Positions 30,691-38,611 of a stretch of 38,611 nt of DNA are shown piece by piece. The stretch's first letter is position 1; the number at the start of each line of letters is the position of its first letter. The translations under genes and the position numbers were made by a program. Source of the DNA: Acidobacteriota bacterium (lineage in GTDB: Bacteria; Acidobacteriota; Blastocatellia; Pyrinomonadales; Pyrinomonadaceae); assembly GCA_020200135.1 (NCBI GenBank), contig JAIVJI010000093.1:1-38611 (forward strand), in the 5' to 3' direction. Under the pieces are notes generated by a model. The model was not told the DNA's origin. It did not search any database and saw only the letters and a program-made list of their open reading frames with translations.

Positions 30691-31902
30691 TTACTTGAAC
30701 TGGAAGTTGGCCCGGTGGAACGTGCCGTCGCTGAGCTGGATGACCAACTGGCGACAGGTGTCCTTCCAGGACTTCTCCGTCTTCCAGACGTATGTGTACG
30801 TGCCTGTCGAGGCGTCGTACGAGAGGCCGCTGCCGCCCGCCGTCTGCGTCTCGTCAATGACGTTGGGCTCGCCCGACGAGTTGCACGCGATGACGCCGGA
30901 GGCCGGGTAGCCCTCCGCGAAGATGTTCAAGCCCTGGTTACCGCCGAGGCTGAACTTGACCGGGACGGACTGCCCCGCCTTCACGCTGTTGAAGGTCGGC
31001 AGGTTCGCCACCGGCGAGAAGAAGCCGGTGAAGTTGAAGATGACGTTGACCGTCCTCGTCGCCGTCCCCGTGTTGCCCGAGGCGTCGGTCGCCGAGTAGG
31101 TCAGCGTGTAGGTCCCGATGACGTTAGTGTTCACCGAGCCCGACACCGAGACGGGCAGCGAGCCCGCGCACGAGTCGGAGGCCGTCGCGCCGGGGTCGAC
31201 GAAGGGCGAGCCGAGCACGACCGTCAGCGGGTTGGCCCCGTTGAGCGTGACGACGGGCGCGGTCGTGTCGTTGACGATGACGGTGCGCGTCGCCGTGCCC
31301 GTGTTGCCCGCAGCGTCGGTGGCCGAGTAGGTCAGCGTGTAGGTGTTGACCACGCCCGTGTTGACCGAGCCCGTGACGGTGACGGCGAGCGCGCCGTCGC
31401 ACGAGTCGGTGGCCGTCGCGCCGGGGTCCGTGAACGAGGTGCTGCACTCGACCGTCATGGTGGCCGAGCCGTTGAGCGTGACGACCGGGGCCGTCGCGTC
31501 GCTGACGGTGACGGTCTGCTGGCACGAGGCGGTGTTGCCCGCCGTGTCGGTGGCCGTCCAGGTGATGGTCGTCGTGCCCTTCGGGTAGGGCGCGTTCAGG
31601 GCTGCCGCGTCGCCGCGCACGCCGTTGACCGTGACGTTCGGGTCGTTGTCGGTGACCGTGGGCGTCCCCGTGTTGACAGTGGCGTCGCAGGAGTTGGGCG
31701 CGGTGTTGGTCGTGATGTTGGCCGGGCAGCTTATCGTGGGCGTCTGGTTGTCCGTGACCGTCACGTTGAAGCTGCAGGACGCGGGCGAGCCGATGCCGTT
31801 GGTCGCCGTGCACTGCACCGCCGTCGTGCCGACGGGGAAGGTGTGCGGCGAGGTGATAACGGTCGCGCCGACCTTGCACTCGACCGTCGGGGCGGGCGCT
31901 GG
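30691..31902 (-). CDS. Giant secreted protein, C-terminal part: HYR, DUF5011 and PxKF domains (shifted frame)
   Basis: 403 residues that continue the beta-helix protein in another frame; coordinates begin at the first codon of the meaningful frame (PAPAPTVECK). Domains in order are a truncated HYR (CKVGATVITSPHTFPVGTTA), a full HYR (PTISCPANITTNTAPNSCDA ... GTTTITWTATDTAGNTASCQ), and two DUF5011 Ig-like domains that are near repeats (APVVTLNG ... FTDPGATATDSCDG ... YTLTYSATDAAGNTGTATRT). The C-terminal PxKF domain follows (FTGFFSPVANLPTFNSVKAG, SVPVKFSLGGNQGL, YVWKTEKSWKDTCRQL, DGTFHRANFQFK). All are cell-surface adhesion-type modules. There is no start codon at the junction, so it is not made on its own unless by an unseen mechanism. 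Confidence 0.82.
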   Translation of the reverse strand, partial: PAPAPTVECKVGATVITSPHTFPVGTTAVQCTATNGIGSPASCSFNVTVTDNQTPTISCPANITTNTAPNSCDATVNTGTPTVTDNDPNVTVNGVRGDAAALNAPYPKGTTTITWTATDTAGNTASCQQTVTVSDATAPVVTLNGSATMTVECSTSFTDPGATATDSCDGALAVTVTGSVNTGVVNTYTLTYSATDAAGNTGTATRTVIVNDTTAPVVTLNGANPLTVVLGSPFVDPGATASDSCAGSLPVSVSGSVNTNVIGTYTLTYSATDASGNTGTATRTVNVIFNFTGFFSPVANLPTFNSVKAGQSVPVKFSLGGNQGLNIFAEGYPASGVIACNSSGEPNVIDETQTAGGSGLSYDASTGTYTYVWKTEKSWKDTCRQLVIQLSDGTFHRANFQFK

Positions 31903-34532
31903 AAGGTGATGGTCATCGACTTGCCCGCGGGCAGCGTCCCGATGTTGACCGACAGCGTCTCGCCCGAGAAGACCGGCGGCGCGACGGCGGCGGACCCGTA
32001 CGCGGGAGCGGTCGGTGCCGCCTCGCGCGCGGGACGCACGACCGTGTCGGTCAGGCCCGAGCCGAGCGCCACGTTCGACGCCGCGTAGTTGAACGAGAGC
32101 CCGCCGAACAACTTCGAGTTCGAGCGCCACGCGTCCAGACCCGGCAGAAGTTCGGCTCTGCCGTTCCCGCGCTCGCCCGACAGGTAGGCGACGTTCGCGG
32201 TCACCTTCGACGCCGGGGCGGCGGCGAGGTACTGGCCGTTCGTGTTCAGACGCAGCGACGCCACCGGCGCGGCGCACGCGATGCCGAAGTTGGGCGTGCC
32301 GGCGGCGGTGGTAACTGTCACGCCGCCGTTGGCCGTCGAGAGTGCGGCGGCGCTGGCCTGCTCGACGTTGAGCGCGCCGGCCGACTCGCGCAGTTCGATG
32401 AGCCCCGCGGCGCCCGCGGGGAATGTGTTCCCGTTGGCGTCGAGACAGTGGATCGAGCCCGCGCTGGTCGTGTCAACGCGGACCTCGCCCACAGTGCCGG
32501 TGGTGTTGGTGTCGATGGTGTTACCCGTCATGGTCACATCCATCGTCGCGGTATCCTGCGTGCGCAGATGGACGCCCGGCGTGTTGAGGGCGCTGCCCGC
32601 GGCCCCGCTGCCGTTGAAGACGGAGTTGTTGGAGACGAGGACGTTGGCGGCGGGCGAGCCGGTGACGCGGCGCTGGATGCGCATGCCGTAGTGCGCGGCC
32701 ACCGACAAGCCGCCGACGCCGACGCGCGAGGCGTTGGTGCCGAAGACGTTGTTGATGACCTTGGCCGCCACCGGGCTCAGGCCGACGCCCGTGTTCGCCA
32801 TGTCGAGCAGGAGGACGCCCTGCTGGGTGGCGGTCACGTTGTTGCCGTCGACGAGGATAGTGCCGGACACGTTGGTCGCGGCGCCGGGGAAGATCAGGAT
32901 GGTGTTGATTGGGCCGGCGCAGAACGTCGTGCCGCCGCCACATGTGGACGTGCCGCCGCCGACGTTTGAGATGGTGTTGCCCGAGACGTTGGCGGAGAAG
33001 GTGTTGCCGGCGACCGTGCCGCCGCCCTGAAGGTTGATGAGACCTTCGCCGGTCGAGGCGGTGCGGAAGACGTTGTTGAAGGTGTTGTTGAGGACGTTGA
33101 ACGCGCCGTGCCCCGTCCCCGAGGTGAGGCCGATGATGTTCATCTTGCCGTTGATGGGCGCGTTCTGGAACGACGAATTCCGGACGGTCAGGTTCAACGT
33201 CGAAGTGCCAGCGGAGGTGCCGTTGACGGCCGCCCCCGAAAGGTTGTCGAAGGTGGCGTTGGTCGCGGCGTTGTTGGTCGCGCCGCCGACGTTGAGCGTG
33301 ACGTTGGCGGTGCCCGACGCGTTGGCGCGGACGCCCGTGCTACCCGTCGCGTTCTGGAAGGTCGTCCCCGCGACGTTGAAGGTCTGCGAGAACATGTTGC
33401 TCACGACCAGCACGCCGTCGCGGTTCGACCCGTTGAAGCCGGAGACCGAGCCACCCGAGAGGCCGTTCGTGCCCGTCAGGTTGAGGGCGTAGAAGCCGTG
33501 GCCGCCGACGCCGAGGCCGGCCGGGCTTATCACGTCAAGGCCCGGGTTCGAGATGGCGACGTTCGTCAGGACGACGTTCGACGCCTCGCGCGCGTCGACG
33601 CAGTCGTTGCCGCAGTTCGAGAGCGCGCCGCCGCCCACGGAGAAGCTGCCGGTGTTGTCCCTGAGGAAGATGGCGTCGCCGTCGCCGTCGTTGTCGGGGA
33701 GGCCGTCGGCGGGCGTGGTGTCGACCTGCGCGACGGTCTGGTTCGTGTCGCTGATGGTGGCGCTGGCGAAAGTGACGGCCGCGCCCGAGTTGCGCACGCT
33801 GACGCCGTAGCCGCCCGCGCCCATCTGGTTCGCCACAGTCGTCGCGCCGAAGGAGATGCTGCCCTGGATGGTGTCCAACTCGATGCCGGTCGTGCCGCGG
33901 TTGCCGATGGTCGTCGCGCCGCCCGAGAAGACGGAGCCGACGGCGATGTTGGCGAGCCTGACGGCGGCCGTCGCGCTCCCGTCCGACGAGACGGACTGGA
34001 AGGTCACGTTGAGCTGGCCGTTGTCGAGATTGAGCGCCTGCGAGGTCGCGTTGATGGTCGTGTCGGCGACTGCGAGCGTGCTGAAGTTGGTGCCCGAGAT
34101 GCCCGTCCCGCCCGTGTTGGCGATGGTGACGCCGCGGATGAGGTTGCTGGTCGCGACGGTGATGCCGCTCGCGCCGCCGATGACGGGGTTAGCGCCGCCG
34201 GTCGCGGGCAGCGCCGCGCTGTAGGAGGGCGGCGTCAGGCCGGTGACGGTCGCCAGCGGGGCGGTCGAGCCCTCGCCGACGAGCGCCTGGCCTGACAGGA
34301 GCGCCAGCCCGCCCGTGTAAGTGCCGCCGTAAACGAAGATGTTGTCGTTCGGCTCGTCGGCCGCGCCCGAGACGTAGGCTGAGATGGAGTCGAAGGGCTC
34401 GGAGAGCCGGCCGTCGCCGCCCGCCGCCGCCGAGTCGTCGATGAACCAGATCATCCCCGCAACGTTGACCGTCACCGTCGCGGTGTTGCTCGGGGCGCCG
34501 GCGCCGGCGATGGCGTAGGTGAAGGTGTCCGC
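31761..34532 (-). CDS. Giant secreted protein, middle part: right-handed beta-helix (second frame)
   Basis: The middle piece of the same protein. It opens with ADTFTYAIAGAGAPSNTATVTVNVAG, then IWFIDDSAAAGGDGRLSEPF and a beta-helix of about 550 residues with Asn/Thr/Gly-rich rungs (LIRGVTIANTGGTGISGTNF, FNVLNNTFNNVF, VLVVSNMFSQTFNVAGTTF). A region ending in GTLPAGKSMTITFQ follows. After that Gln (31899-31901) the frame degenerates (RPPRRSSARSARP) to a stop at 31761; the HYR part continues in another frame. The first ATG is 34475. Such helices occur in secreted adhesins and polysaccharide-binding proteins. Composition is rich in small polar residues, and no enzyme motif is evident. Confidence 0.8.
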   Translation of the reverse strand, partial: ADTFTYAIAGAGAPSNTATVTVNVAGMIWFIDDSAAAGGDGRLSEPFDSISAYVSGAADEPNDNIFVYGGTYTGGLALLSGQALVGEGSTAPLATVTGLTPPSYSAALPATGGANPVIGGASGITVATSNLIRGVTIANTGGTGISGTNFSTLAVADTTINATSQALNLDNGQLNVTFQSVSSDGSATAAVRLANIAVGSVFSGGATTIGNRGTTGIELDTIQGSISFGATTVANQMGAGGYGVSVRNSGAAVTFASATISDTNQTVAQVDTTPADGLPDNDGDGDAIFLRDNTGSFSVGGGALSNCGNDCVDAREASNVVLTNVAISNPGLDVISPAGLGVGGHGFYALNLTGTNGLSGGSVSGFNGSNRDGVLVVSNMFSQTFNVAGTTFQNATGSTGVRANASGTANVTLNVGGATNNAATNATFDNLSGAAVNGTSAGTSTLNLTVRNSSFQNAPINGKMNIIGLTSGTGHGAFNVLNNTFNNVFRTASTGEGLINLQGGGTVAGNTFSANVSGNTISNVGGGTSTCGGGTTFCAGPINTILIFPGAATNVSGTILVDGNNVTATQQGVLLLDMANTGVGLSPVAAKVINNVFGTNASRVGVGGLSVAAHYGMRIQRRVTGSPAANVLVSNNSVFNGSGAAGSALNTPGVHLRTQDTATMDVTMTGNTIDTNTTGTVGEVRVDTTSAGSIHCLDANGNTFPAGAAGLIELRESAGALNVEQASAAALSTANGGVTVTTAAGTPNFGIACAAPVASLRLNTNGQYLAAAPASKVTANVAYLSGERGNGRAELLPGLDAWRSNSKLFGGLSFNYAASNVALGSGLTDTVVRPAREAAPTAPAYGSAAVAPPVFSGETLSVNIGTLPAGKSMTITFQRPPRRSSARSARPLSPRRTPSPSARRRCSARRPTASARPRPAAST

Positions 34533-34849
34533 AAGGTGACGCCGGTGGCGTCGGTGCCGTTGTTGTCGATCTGGACGGTGTAGGTGATGGTGTCGCCGGG
34601 GACGGCCTTGCCGTCGTTGTCGGGGTCGGGGAAGGCGTCGCTCTTGGTGGCCGAGATGGCCGGCGCGTAGGCCAGTGCGGCGCGTGTGGCCGCGCGGGGG
34701 GGGGTGCCGGCGAGGGCCACCCCAGGCCCGCCAGCGCCGACGGCCGCGGGGGCGAGCGGCGTCAGAAGTGAAAGGGAGATTGCTAAAGAAAAGAATGTCA
34801 TGAGACGAGACTTCCGGGGGAAAGCTATCCTGTAGGCTTTCGGTGTCAT
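34472..34849 (-). CDS. Giant secreted protein, N-terminal part: signal peptide and start of a DUF11 domain (first frame)
   Basis: The true 5' end. ATG 34849 has AGGAGA about 6 nt upstream. It gives a basic n-region and a hydrophobic core (MTFFSLAISLSLLTPLAPAA), cleaved around residues 35-50. Then SATKSDAFPDPDNDGKAVPG and DTITYTVQIDNNGTDATGVT start a DUF11-type repeat. After GVTL (codon 34534-34532) the expected continuation (TDTLDPNTT-like in relatives) is missing. The frame turns into RTPSPTPSPAPAP and stops at 34472, while a later part of the protein resumes at 34532 in another frame. Only the first 106 residues are therefore meaningful. Confidence 0.75.
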   Translation of the reverse strand: MTPKAYRIAFPRKSRLMTFFSLAISLSLLTPLAPAAVGAGGPGVALAGTPPRAATRAALAYAPAISATKSDAFPDPDNDGKAVPGDTITYTVQIDNNGTDATGVTLRTPSPTPSPAPAPRATPRR

Positions 34850-35149
34850 GGATTTCTCCTAGGAGGGTTGGTGGTTAGGGGATCCCTCACGAACCAGGGC
34901 ATGGCGGAGGGGGGATTTTTGGTCAGCGTGGTTGATTCAAATGTTACCTGCGGGATGTTTATTGGCAGTAGAGATGTCTCGATGCGAGGGTCAGTGCTTA
35001 GAAAGAACTTTGTGGCCGGGAGACTTTATACCTTTACCGGCGCGCCGGTCAACGCCTGACGGGGCACGAAGGCCGTGCCGCCCCGCCCCGCCTTCGGCCG
35101 CCGCCGCCGCGCTTCAACTTTTCCACGATTCACGCTAACGTAAGCGCCT
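34850..35149. other. Gene-free region between the giant secreted protein and priA
   Basis: 300 nt with no credible gene; short frames here look random. It contains the minus-strand promoter described at 35025-35052 and a leader of about 170 nt for the minus-strand gene. Part of it (about 34930-35030) is AT-richer than the surroundings. No ribosome site or promoter is obvious for priA. Confidence 0.4.
35025..35052 (-). promoter_or_regulatory. Sigma70-like promoter with palindromic spacer for the giant secreted protein
   Basis: On the minus strand, TTGACC (35052-35047) and TATAAA (35030-35025) are 16 nt apart. A perfect 14-bp palindrome, ACCGGCGCGCCGGT (35036-35049), fills most of the spacer and overlaps the -35, a natural place for a repressor. 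Transcription would start near 35018, leaving a leader of about 170 nt. Confidence 0.5.
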
Positions 35150-37699
35150 GTGCGAAACCGCCCCGGCACCCACCCGATGCCCACGACGAACCAACGACGA
35201 CAGCCCGAAGCGGCGACGGCGGCGCCCGCGCTCTACGCCGAGGTCGCGCTCCCGCTGCGCCTCGCGCAGACGTTCACCTACAGGCTCCCGCACACTCTGG
35301 CCGCGGACGCGCGCGTCGGCGCGCGCCTGCTCGTCCCCCTCGGCCGTCAGCTCGCCACAGGCTACGTCGTCGCGCTCCACGACGCGCTCGACCCCGCGCT
35401 CGGCCTCGAAGACTCGGAGATCAAAGACGCGGAGGAGCTGCTCGACGTCGAGCCGCTGCTGACGCCCGAGGTGCTGGAGATAACGCGCTGGATCAGCGAC
35501 TACTACGCCGCGCCGTGGGGCGAGGTGCTGAAGGCCGCGCTGCCGGCGGGCTTGAACGCGGGCGTCGACCAGGTCGTCACCATCACGCCCGAGGGGCGCG
35601 ACGAGCTGGCGCGCCTGCCCGAGCGCCGCGCCGCGACCGCGCGCGCGCGCCTGCTGCAGATGGCCGCCGACGGCTCGGTCACGCTGCGCGAAGCCGCGCG
35701 CGAGCTGGGACAGGCGCGCGCCTCCACGGCCGCGCGCGAGCTGACGCGCACCGGCTGGGTCACCGTCTCGCACAGGCAGAGGGGCGCGCAGACACGCGCC
35801 AAGAAGAGGAAGGCCGTCCGCATGCTCTCACCTGACGGTGCCCCGGCCGACGGCGCGGACGGCGAGCGCGCGTTGACGCCTTCGCAGCGGAAGGTGTTCG
35901 AGACGCTGACGGCGGTGGGCGGCGAGATGCTCTTCGCCGAGCTGCTCGAAGCCGCGCACGCGAGCGCCTCGACCATCCAGACGCTGGAGCGGCGGGGGCT
36001 GCTCGAAGTCTTCGTGCGCGAGGTCAGGCGCGACCCGCTGGCCGGCGCGCGCCTGCCCGAGCGTGACGAGCTGCGTCTGACCGGCGCGCAGGAGGTGGCC
36101 CTCCGCGAGATAAACGAGGCGCAGGAGAAGGGCGGCTTCAGAGCGTTCCTCCTCCACGGAGTGACGGGGAGCGGCAAGACAGAGATTTACATCCGCTCCA
36201 TGCGCGAGGCGCTGTTGCGCGGCCGGACGGCGATGATGCTCGTCCCCGAAATAGCTTTGACGCCGGTCTTCTCGCGCCGGCTGCGCGCGCACTTCGGCGA
36301 CGCCGTCGCCATCTTCCACTCGTCGCTCACGGCCGGTGAGCGCTTCGACGAGTGGGGGCGGCTGAAGCGCGGCGAGGCGCGTGTCGTCATCGGCACGCGC
36401 TCGGCGGTGTTCGCCCCCGCCCGTGACCTCGGCGTCATCGTCGTCGACGAGGAGCACGAGGGCTCCTACCGACAGCAGGAGTCGCCCTACTACAACGGCC
36501 GCGACACCGCCGTCATGCGCGCGCACAAGGAGCGCGCCGTCGTCGTCCTCGGCTCGGCCACGCCCTCGCTCGAATCTTTCCAGAACGCGCGGCAGGGGAA
36601 GTACCGCTACCTGCAACTCCCCACCCGCATCGCCGGGCGCGCGATGGCACGCGCCGAGATTGTGGACATGCGCGAGGTCTTCCGCGAGCGCGGCAAGCCC
36701 GCCGTCTTCGCGCCCGAGCTGCTCACGGCCATCGAGGAGACGCACGCGCGCGGCGAGCAGTCGATTGTGCTTTTGAACCGGCGCGGGTATTCGAGCTTCG
36801 TCCTCTGCCGCTCGTGCGGCGAGCGCATCAACTGCGCGAACTGTGACGTCACGCTCACGTACCACCGCAGCGAGCGCAGCCTCGTCTGCCACTACTGCAA
36901 CCTCCGGCAGCAGACGCCCGACGCCTGCCCGGCGTGCAAAGGCCCCTTCATGTTCTTCATCGGCGAGGGCACCGAGCAGATCGAGGAAATCCTGCGGGCG
37001 CGCTTCCCCTCCCTGCGCCTCGCGCGGCTCGACCGCGACACGACCGCCCGGCGCTCGACCTACGAGCAGGCCATCCTCAGCTTCGGCGCGGGCGAGCTCG
37101 ACACGCTCGTCGGCACGCAGATGATCGCCAAGGGGCACGACTTCCCGAACGTGACGCTGGTCTGCGTCGTCTCCGTTGACGCGGGGCTCGCGATGCCCGA
37201 CTTCCGCTCGGCCGAGCGCACCTTCCAGCTCATCACGCAGGTGGCGGGGCGCGCCGGCCGCGGCAACCTCCCGGGCCGCGTCCTGATTCAGACTTACCAC
37301 CCGCGCCACTACGCGCTGCGCCACGCCTGCGCGCAGGACTACGAGGGGTTCTTCGAGGAGGAGATAAACTACCGTCGGAGCCTGAGCTACCCGCCCTTCG
37401 TCGCGCTCGCCTCGCTGCTCGTCCACGGCGACGACCTCGCGCGCGTGCAGGCGACGGCCGACACCCTGCGCGCCGCGCTCGACCGCGCCAACGCCGACCG
37501 CGCCTGCCGCGTGCTCGGCCCCGCGCCCGCCCCGCTCGCGCGCCTGCGCGGCGAGCACCGCGTCCAGCTCCTCCTCAAGTCGCGCAGCCGCCCGAGCCTG
37601 CGCACCCTCGTCGAGATGGCGCTCGGCGAAGCCGCCAACACACCGGGCTGCGACCCCGGCTCCATCAACGTCGAGATCGACCCCGTCAACCTCATGTAG
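35150..37699 (+). CDS. priA: Primosomal protein N' (replication restart helicase PriA)
   Basis: An 849-residue DEAH-type helicase that reloads the replisome at stalled forks. It has an N-terminal 3'-DNA-binding domain (about 28-125, YAEVALPLRLAQTFTYRLPH) and a winged-helix region. Walker A GVTGSGKT is at 337-344, DEEH at 433-436, and the aromatic-rich loop SYRQQESPYYNGRD follows. Eight zinc cysteines are at C553/C556, C562/C565, C580/C583 and C593/C596. The C-terminal helicase motifs include GTQMIAKGHDFPNVTLVCVV and QVAGRAGRG. All core motifs are intact. The start may be GTG 35150 or ATG 35177; neither has a strong ribosome site, and conserved sequence begins after both. Confidence 0.95.
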   Translation: MRNRPGTHPMPTTNQRRQPEAATAAPALYAEVALPLRLAQTFTYRLPHTLAADARVGARLLVPLGRQLATGYVVALHDALDPALGLEDSEIKDAEELLDVEPLLTPEVLEITRWISDYYAAPWGEVLKAALPAGLNAGVDQVVTITPEGRDELARLPERRAATARARLLQMAADGSVTLREAARELGQARASTAARELTRTGWVTVSHRQRGAQTRAKKRKAVRMLSPDGAPADGADGERALTPSQRKVFETLTAVGGEMLFAELLEAAHASASTIQTLERRGLLEVFVREVRRDPLAGARLPERDELRLTGAQEVALREINEAQEKGGFRAFLLHGVTGSGKTEIYIRSMREALLRGRTAMMLVPEIALTPVFSRRLRAHFGDAVAIFHSSLTAGERFDEWGRLKRGEARVVIGTRSAVFAPARDLGVIVVDEEHEGSYRQQESPYYNGRDTAVMRAHKERAVVVLGSATPSLESFQNARQGKYRYLQLPTRIAGRAMARAEIVDMREVFRERGKPAVFAPELLTAIEETHARGEQSIVLLNRRGYSSFVLCRSCGERINCANCDVTLTYHRSERSLVCHYCNLRQQTPDACPACKGPFMFFIGEGTEQIEEILRARFPSLRLARLDRDTTARRSTYEQAILSFGAGELDTLVGTQMIAKGHDFPNVTLVCVVSVDAGLAMPDFRSAERTFQLITQVAGRAGRGNLPGRVLIQTYHPRHYALRHACAQDYEGFFEEEINYRRSLSYPPFVALASLLVHGDDLARVQATADTLRAALDRANADRACRVLGPAPAPLARLRGEHRVQLLLKSRSRPSLRTLVEMALGEAANTPGCDPGSINVEIDPVNLM

Positions 37700-37763
37700 T
37701 CACGCCCCCGCCCGCACGGCCGTCTTTTGAACTTTGAACTTCCACTGTGCGATAACTCTCCGC

Positions 37764-38611
37764 ATGAAACTGAGCGAGCTTGCGCGCCTGACCGGCGCGC
37801 GCGTCGAAGAGAAGTTTAACGACGTCGAGGTCGCCGGCGCCGCCGGGCTCGACGAGGCCGAGGCCGGACACGTCACCTTCCTCGCCAACCCGCGCTACAC
37901 GCCGCGCGTGCAGACGACGCGCGCCGCGGCCGTCTACCTCGCCGAAGGCGTCGAGCCCGGCCGGGACGACATCGCTGCCCTTTTCACGCGCGACCCGTAC
38001 CTCGCCTACACGCGCGCCCTCAGGCTCTTCCACCCGGAGCCGGAGGTCGAGCCGGGCGTTCACCCGACGGCCGTCGTAGACCCGACCGCGCGTCTCGGCC
38101 GAGGCGTCGCGGTCGGGGCCTGCTCCGTCCTCGGGCGCGACGTGCGCGTCGGCAACGGCGTGCGCATCTTCCCGAACGTGACCGTCTACGACGGCGTCCG
38201 CGTCGGCGACGGCTCGGTCATCCACTCGGGCGTCGCGTTGCGCGAGGGGACGATCGTCGGCGCGCGCGTGGCGATACACAACAACTCCGTCGTCGGCTCG
38301 GACGGGTTCGGCTACGCGAAGGACGAGGAGGGGCGCTGGCTGAAGATACCGCAGACGGGGAGGGTTATCATCGAGGACGATGTCGAGATCGGCGCCGGCA
38401 CGACCATCGACCGCGCCTCGGTCGGCGAGACGCGCATCGCACGCGGGGCGAAGATCGACAACCTCGTCCAGGTCGGTCATTCCTGCACGGTCGGCGAGGA
38501 CTCGCTCGTCTGCGCGCAGGTAGGGCTGGCCGGCAGCTCGCGCGTCGGCCGCCGCGTCATCCTCGCGGGCCAGGTCGGCGTCGCCGGCCATCTGGAGATC
38601 GGCGACGACGT
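37764..38611 (+). CDS. lpxD: UDP-3-O-acylglucosamine N-acyltransferase LpxD, 3' partial
   Basis: The gene opens with ATG 37764 ([20 protein letters not shown]) and runs off the window after 282 residues; the family is about 340 long. It has the N-terminal uridine-binding domain ([18 protein letters not shown]) and then left-handed beta-helix hexapeptides ([36 protein letters not shown]). The catalytic His239 in [11 protein letters not shown] stands at the same number as in the E. coli enzyme, and GSDGFGYA (178-185) is the acyl/UDP-site motif. It adds the N-linked 3-hydroxyacyl chain in lipid A synthesis, so the organism is a diderm with LPS or a lipid A-like molecule. It sits 64 nt behind priA and could be co-transcribed with it. 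Confidence 0.95.
   Translation, partial: MKLSELARLTGARVEEKFNDVEVAGAAGLDEAEAGHVTFLANPRYTPRVQTTRAAAVYLAEGVEPGRDDIAALFTRDPYLAYTRALRLFHPEPEVEPGVHPTAVVDPTARLGRGVAVGACSVLGRDVRVGNGVRIFPNVTVYDGVRVGDGSVIHSGVALREGTIVGARVAIHNNSVVGSDGFGYAKDEEGRWLKIPQTGRVIIEDDVEIGAGTTIDRASVGETRIARGAKIDNLVQVGHSCTVGEDSLVCAQVGLAGSSRVGRRVILAGQVGVAGHLEIGDD

Noticed and set aside
15925..34540. Introns or inteins explaining the four frame breaks
   Set aside because: Sequence is missing at each junction, not added; no intron or intein features are present.
35828..37558. 576-residue minus-strand open frame opposite priA
   Set aside because: PriA is intact with all motifs on the plus strand; the antisense frame is compositionally biased and has no domain.

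Overview
The window is high-GC DNA (roughly 65-70 % by eye) from a diderm bacterium. LpxD at the right edge shows lipid A synthesis, and there is a predicted outer-membrane barrel. The mix of families fits Acidobacteriota, most likely class Blastocatellia: a Bacillus-type sdhC-sdhA-sdhB complex, large secreted proteins with BACON, Calx-beta, DUF4214, HYR, DUF5011 and PxKF domains, and a two-copy family-4-like uracil-DNA glycosylase locus. The taxon is an inference from gene content, not from a marker gene. I saw no rRNA, tRNA, CRISPR array, transposase or origin.

Layout. 1-4.9 kb: the end of a DEDDh exonuclease, two translationally coupled DedA/YqaA-type membrane proteins, an outer-membrane barrel, an aldehyde dehydrogenase and a small zinc-ribbon protein. 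4.9-8.9 kb: a secreted penicillin-acylase-family hydrolase coupled to thpR, then a two-gene AT-richer cassette ended by a perfect 21-bp hairpin. 8.9-13 kb, minus strand: a stomatin-like SPFH protein and an overlapping LysR-kinase-amidase operon. 13-17.9 kb, plus strand: a COQ4-motif protein and the succinate dehydrogenase operon, in which sdhA is broken and a Uma2-type nuclease gene sits before sdhB. 17.9-20.1 kb, minus strand: an AT-richer island with hicBA, a zinc protein overlapping an Mrr-type restriction endonuclease, and an unknown gene. 20.4-21 kb: an array of 21-nt phased repeats directly behind an Smr-domain gene. 21.4-24.9 kb: a secreted metzincin protease with a frame break. 25-30.6 kb: malate dehydrogenase, a secreted glycogen-debranching-like hydrolase and two uracil-DNA glycosylase paralogs. 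30.7-34.8 kb, minus strand: a giant secreted beta-helix/HYR/PxKF protein with two frame breaks. 35.1 kb to the end: priA and lpxD.

Functionally, sdhCAB and mdh are neighbouring steps of the TCA cycle. The UDG pair, priA, Smr and the exonuclease belong to DNA maintenance. The Uma2, HicBA and Mrr genes look like an accessory, partly defensive, layer inserted around the sdh operon.

The most notable observations are: (i) four places where one protein continues in another frame with conserved sequence missing (sdhA, the metzincin, and twice in the beta-helix protein); (ii) the Uma2 gene inside the sdh operon, overlapping sdhB by 4 nt; (iii) nine contiguous, in-frame, near-palindromic 21-nt repeats; (iv) a second UDG that has lost all four Fe-S cysteines and the motif-B histidine; and (v) a COQ4-type HDxxHx11E metal motif in a membrane-anchored protein next to the respiratory operon.
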